A stretch of 64,000 bases of DNA from NCBI RefSeq assembly GCF_046298265.1, contig NZ_JBKAHK010000004.1, positions 375,149-439,148 of the forward strand, in the 5' to 3' direction. Below the pieces are notes generated by a model. The model was not told the DNA's origin and did not search any database. It was given only the letters and a program-made list of their open reading frames with translations. Below, piece by piece: positions 61,978 to 64,000 of this stretch (position 1 is its first letter; every line of letters starts with the position of its first letter). The position numbers were made by a program, and so were the translations under genes. This DNA comes from Gillisia xinjiangensis. GTDB lineage: Bacteria > Bacteroidota > Bacteroidia > Flavobacteriales > Flavobacteriaceae.

Positions 61978-62300
61978 ATATTACGCCCCTTCATGGCTAA
62001 TTATATAGGTTCGCTTTTTTAACGATGGGCTGCACCCATCGTTGCTATATTCCGCCCCCTTTGGGGCTTAATTATTACCCGTCCAAGACATCAAGATATT
62101 TCAACATTGAGCCGCATCCTTCGATAATACTGCCATACGGAGAAGGCTTGACCTAAAATAAAATACTTTGCTAACATCCCGTTAATCGGGATGAAATAGC
62201 ACAGTTACAACGTCAAAGCCCTGACAGGGCGTAATATATCAACATCCCGTGAAGCGGGATAAAAGAAAACAAGCTTGATATCAAAGCCCTGAAGGGGCGT
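61978..62300. repeat. REP-like hairpin cluster 2
   Basis: Palindromes include AACGATGGGCTGCACCCATC (62021 on), GCCCCCTTTGGGGC (62054-62067), ATCCCGTTAATCGGGAT (62176-62192), GCCCTGACAGGGC (62218-62230), ATCCCGTGAAGCGGGAT (62244-62260) and GCCCTGAAGGGGC (62286-62298). The spacer CGTAATAT(A/C)TC recurs. The same modules make up 45625-45830. No gene is seen between 61769 and 62621. Confidence 0.78.
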
Positions 62301-62595
62301 AATATCTCGTGTACTAGAAAACAACAGCGTGTAGGATATTGCTTTTATATATAAAATAATAAGAACCTTAAATTGGGTTTTTTTTGAATTACCAGGGAGT
62401 GGAGAAAAAATATTCTTCTTTTCAAATTGACCAATATTTTTGCCAAGTCCTTAACCTTCGTATTTGATCTAAAATTGGTTCTCCTTCACTTTTTAGAGTT
62501 CCTGGCATTTTCGAAAAAACGCTGTAAAAAAGCGGCCTTTTTGCTTGGTTTCATTTGGATCGGTAAAAGTTATATCCTGCCAAGGCATTTTTCAA

Positions 62596-62603
62596 TATCT
62601 TTG
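62596..62603 (+). promoter_or_regulatory. -7 element for the small protein gene at 62622
   Basis: TATCTTTG, 18 bp before the ATG at 62622. It argues against a longer upstream reading. Confidence 0.6.
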
Positions 62604-62621
62604 ATAGAAACCGGCCAAATT

Positions 62622-62780
62622 ATGCAAAAGAAAATTTTTAAATTCATTTCAAAAGTCAACAAAAAAGTGCTTCCCAGTTATTCAAAACAGCAACTGGATC
62701 TTCAAAAAGCCACAAATCTTCAAAAAGCTATTATCGGCTGGAAGCTTTGGGTGACAAAAAAGGCCTTAAATCAATCTTAA
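62622..62780 (+). CDS. Small basic protein, unknown
   Basis: A 52-residue basic protein (MQKKIFKFISKVNKKVLPSY, then LQKAIIGWKLWVTKKALN). It resembles short conserved flavobacterial proteins, but I cannot name a family or function. The start is set by a -7 box 18 bp upstream. An in-frame extension to 62427 runs over this promoter and is not credible. Confidence 0.6.
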   Translation: MQKKIFKFISKVNKKVLPSYSKQQLDLQKATNLQKAIIGWKLWVTKKALNQS

Positions 62781-62789
62781 ATTCTTTAA

Positions 62790-62842
62790 AAAGTATTGAG
62801 ATATGAAGTATTGAGATGTGAGTATTGAGATATGAGAGGTCT
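62790..62842. repeat. TATTGAGAT-type low-complexity phrases
   Basis: AGTATTGAGATATGAAGTAT and TTGAGATATGAGAGG recur here as in the gaps at 49765 and 54222. Confidence 0.6.
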
Positions 62843-62923
62843 TAGCTCGTAAAGAATAATTTTGTCTCTTTTCTTTTTTCTATTCTTTATTTTCTTCTCT
62901 AACATCTACATTCTTTCGCCTCG

Positions 62924-63439
62924 TTAATAACCTATAAGTGATCTAACATCGTAATCCCGTAATTTCAATTCTCCATTTAAATAAGTAAGTTCGATAAGGA
63001 AATTACACTGCACGATCTTACCTCCCATTTTTTCGATAAGGTTGCAGGCAGTTCTGGCAGTTCCCCCGGTGGCCAGCACATCATCGTGCAATAAGACAGA
63101 ATCCCCCTTTTTGATAGCATCCTGATGAATTTCAAGAATATCCTTTCCATATTCCAAATCATAAACCTCGGCATAGGTTTTATAAGGAAGTTTCCCCGAT
63201 TTTCTCACAGGAACAAAACCAGCGTTGAGTTTTTCGGCTAAAATAGGTCCTAAAAGAAATCCGCGGGATTCAATACCAACCACTTTATCAATTTTAAGAT
63301 CTCCAATTAAATCCATCAACCTGGCTACGGTTTCCCGAAGCGCTGCAGGATCCTGAAGCAGTGGGGTAATGTCTTTATAATTGATTCCGGGTTTAGGAAA
63401 ATCAGTTATTTCACGGATAAAACTGTCGATATTTTTCAT
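62924..63439 (-). CDS. apt: Adenine phosphoribosyltransferase
   Basis: Salvages adenine to AMP using PRPP. The 171-residue protein shows FPKPGINYKDITPLL, GIESRGFLLGPILAEKLNAG, FVPVRKSGKLPYKT, LEIHQDAIKKGDSVLLHDDV and the PRPP loop HDDVLATGGTARTACNLI. Length is normal. A TATCTTAG near 63443-63450 (minus) is a weak -7 candidate. Confidence 0.96.
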   Translation of the reverse strand: MKNIDSFIREITDFPKPGINYKDITPLLQDPAALRETVARLMDLIGDLKIDKVVGIESRGFLLGPILAEKLNAGFVPVRKSGKLPYKTYAEVYDLEYGKDILEIHQDAIKKGDSVLLHDDVLATGGTARTACNLIEKMGGKIVQCNFLIELTYLNGELKLRDYDVRSLIGY

Positions 63440-63496
63440 GATTCTAAGATAAAAAAACTTAGCGCATCTATCCCAAAATTATTTAGCCAATTTCTC

Positions 63497-63735
63497 GTTT
63501 TCCGTTTTCCGTTTTCCGTTTAGCGTTTAGTGTTTAGCGTTTAGCGTTCAGCGTATAGCGTTCAGCGTATAGCGTTCAGCGTATAGCGTTCAGCGTATAG
63601 CGTTCAGCGTATAGCGTTCAGCGTATAGCGTTCAGCGTATAGCGTTCAGCGTATAGCGTTCAGCGTTTAGCGTATAGCGTTCAGCGTTTAGCTTTCAGCG
63701 TTTAGTGTTTAGTGTTTAGTGTTTAGTGTTTGGTG
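63497..63735. repeat. Tandem 7/14-bp minisatellite
   Basis: A perfect array of eight 14-bp units AGCGTTCAGCGTAT occupies 63543-63654. It is flanked by degenerate heptamers (TTTAGCG, TTTAGTG) from about 63497 to 63735. Each 14-mer is two related heptamers. It has no coding sense and lies downstream of nothing but other repeats. Confidence 0.9.
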
Positions 63736-63761
63736 TTTTTCTTAAAACTATGAAATTCACC

Positions 63762-63830
63762 TTGAACTTTCCAACTTTGCAACTTTGCAATTTTCCAACT
63801 TTCCAACTTTCCAACTTTCAACTTTTTAAC
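63762..63830. repeat. CCAACTTT phrase repeat
   Basis: Repeats of the type (T)CCAACTTT and GCAACTTT are followed by TTTTTAACCTTGAATCC. The phrase is related by inversion to 43620-43672. A reading frame over it (63723-63926, minus) is repeat-derived and not a gene. Confidence 0.7.
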
Positions 63831-64000
63831 CTTGAATCCGGCCCCGATGGGTCGGGGTTGAATTTTTAAATCCGTGTAATCCGCTTTTTGAGTAATCTGT
63901 GCAATCCGTGTTTTCCCAACTTTCAACTTTTTAACCTTGAATCCGGCCCCGATGGGTCGGGGTTGAATTTTTAAATCCGTGTAATCCGCTTTTTGAGTAA
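63811..64000. repeat. 105-bp-period direct repeat running off the window
   Basis: The 85-bp segment 63811-63895 recurs at 63916-64000, each containing GGCCCCGATGGGTCGGGG and AATCCGTGTAATCCGC. The period is 105 bp, and the array may continue beyond the window. Confidence 0.85.

Noticed and set aside
62427..62621. Longer version of the small protein at 62622
   Set aside because: The extension runs across a consensus -7 box and has no protein-like composition.
63543..63654. Possible CRISPR-like array
   Set aside because: The units are contiguous 14-mers with no spacers and no cas genes nearby.
63723..63926. Minus-strand open frame of 67 codons
   Set aside because: Its Lys/Trp/Ser pattern is the translation of the CCAACTTT repeat and the following tandem segment.

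Overview
The window looks like a chromosomal segment of a low-GC member of the Flavobacteriaceae (Bacteroidota), probably a marine or salt-tolerant relative of Gramella, Salegentibacter or Zunongwangia. The genus is an inference from remembered protein similarity. The higher-level placement rests on what is visible: many genes carry the Bacteroidota -7 promoter element TAnnTTTG and lack Shine-Dalgarno sequences; CcoN and CcoO are fused; glutamine synthetase is type III; the BlaR1-like gene has a carboxy-terminal TonB-plug-like part; and several families (DUF6268, DUF4920, DUF4197, Lacal_2735-like) are typical of this phylum. I see no rRNA, tRNA, CRISPR array, prophage, plasmid or transposase gene.

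Layout. 1-5173 (minus): one tightly overlapping operon running ABC exporter ATPase, ABC permease, MscS channel, outer-membrane beta-barrel and a sigma-54 response regulator cut by the window start. 5282-5600: a dispersed repeat and tandem terminators. 5629-7379: grpE-dnaJ. 7540-12075: yceI lipoprotein, an epimerase, mnmD with a DUF4920 lipoprotein, ilvE and a MazG-like pyrophosphohydrolase. 12546-18378: complete seven-gene Mrp Na+/H+ antiporter operon (mrpA-G), facing an MgtC-like gene. 18860-22500: biotin genes bioF, a DUF2007 zinc-ribbon gene, bioD and bioA. 22594-26478: small membrane protein, M49 peptidase, SRPBCC/GyrI-like protein and fluoride channel. 26735-29680: nitrogen cluster glnK-amt-porin. 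30251-34433: inactive-looking esterase, DUF1328 protein, DEAD-box helicase and methyltransferase. 34768-43534 (minus): cbb3 oxidase operon ccoI-ccoS-ccoNO-ccoQ-ccoP-ccoG-ccoH-safE. 43708-45316: Lrp regulator, unknown protein and MarC. 46184-49636: fused isobutyryl-CoA mutase icmF. 50229-57976: DUF4197 lipoprotein, a small protein, a BtuF-like binding protein, pyrF, prfA, purM and glnN. 58095-61768: CaCA antiporter, then BlaI and a BlaR1-like gene split by one in-frame TGA. 62622-63439: small protein and apt. The end is tandem-repeat DNA.

The gene content is mostly core metabolism, respiration and ion homeostasis. I do not see an obvious new multi-gene system. The unusual signals lie between genes: (i) an intercistronic element of roughly 75-90 bp that begins ATGAAATGAGC and fills the gap from stop codon to next start in several operons; (ii) a MITE-like repeat of roughly 300-380 bp with inverted ends TGTCCGGTAAA; (iii) matching CCCTA/TAGGG palindromes about 30 bp upstream of the -7 boxes of glnK-amt and glnN, suggesting a shared nitrogen regulator; and (iv) REP-like hairpin clusters and a 127-bp tandem repeat. 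The most notable coding oddities are the in-frame TGA in the BlaR1-like gene and an esterase whose nucleophile serine is replaced by alanine.
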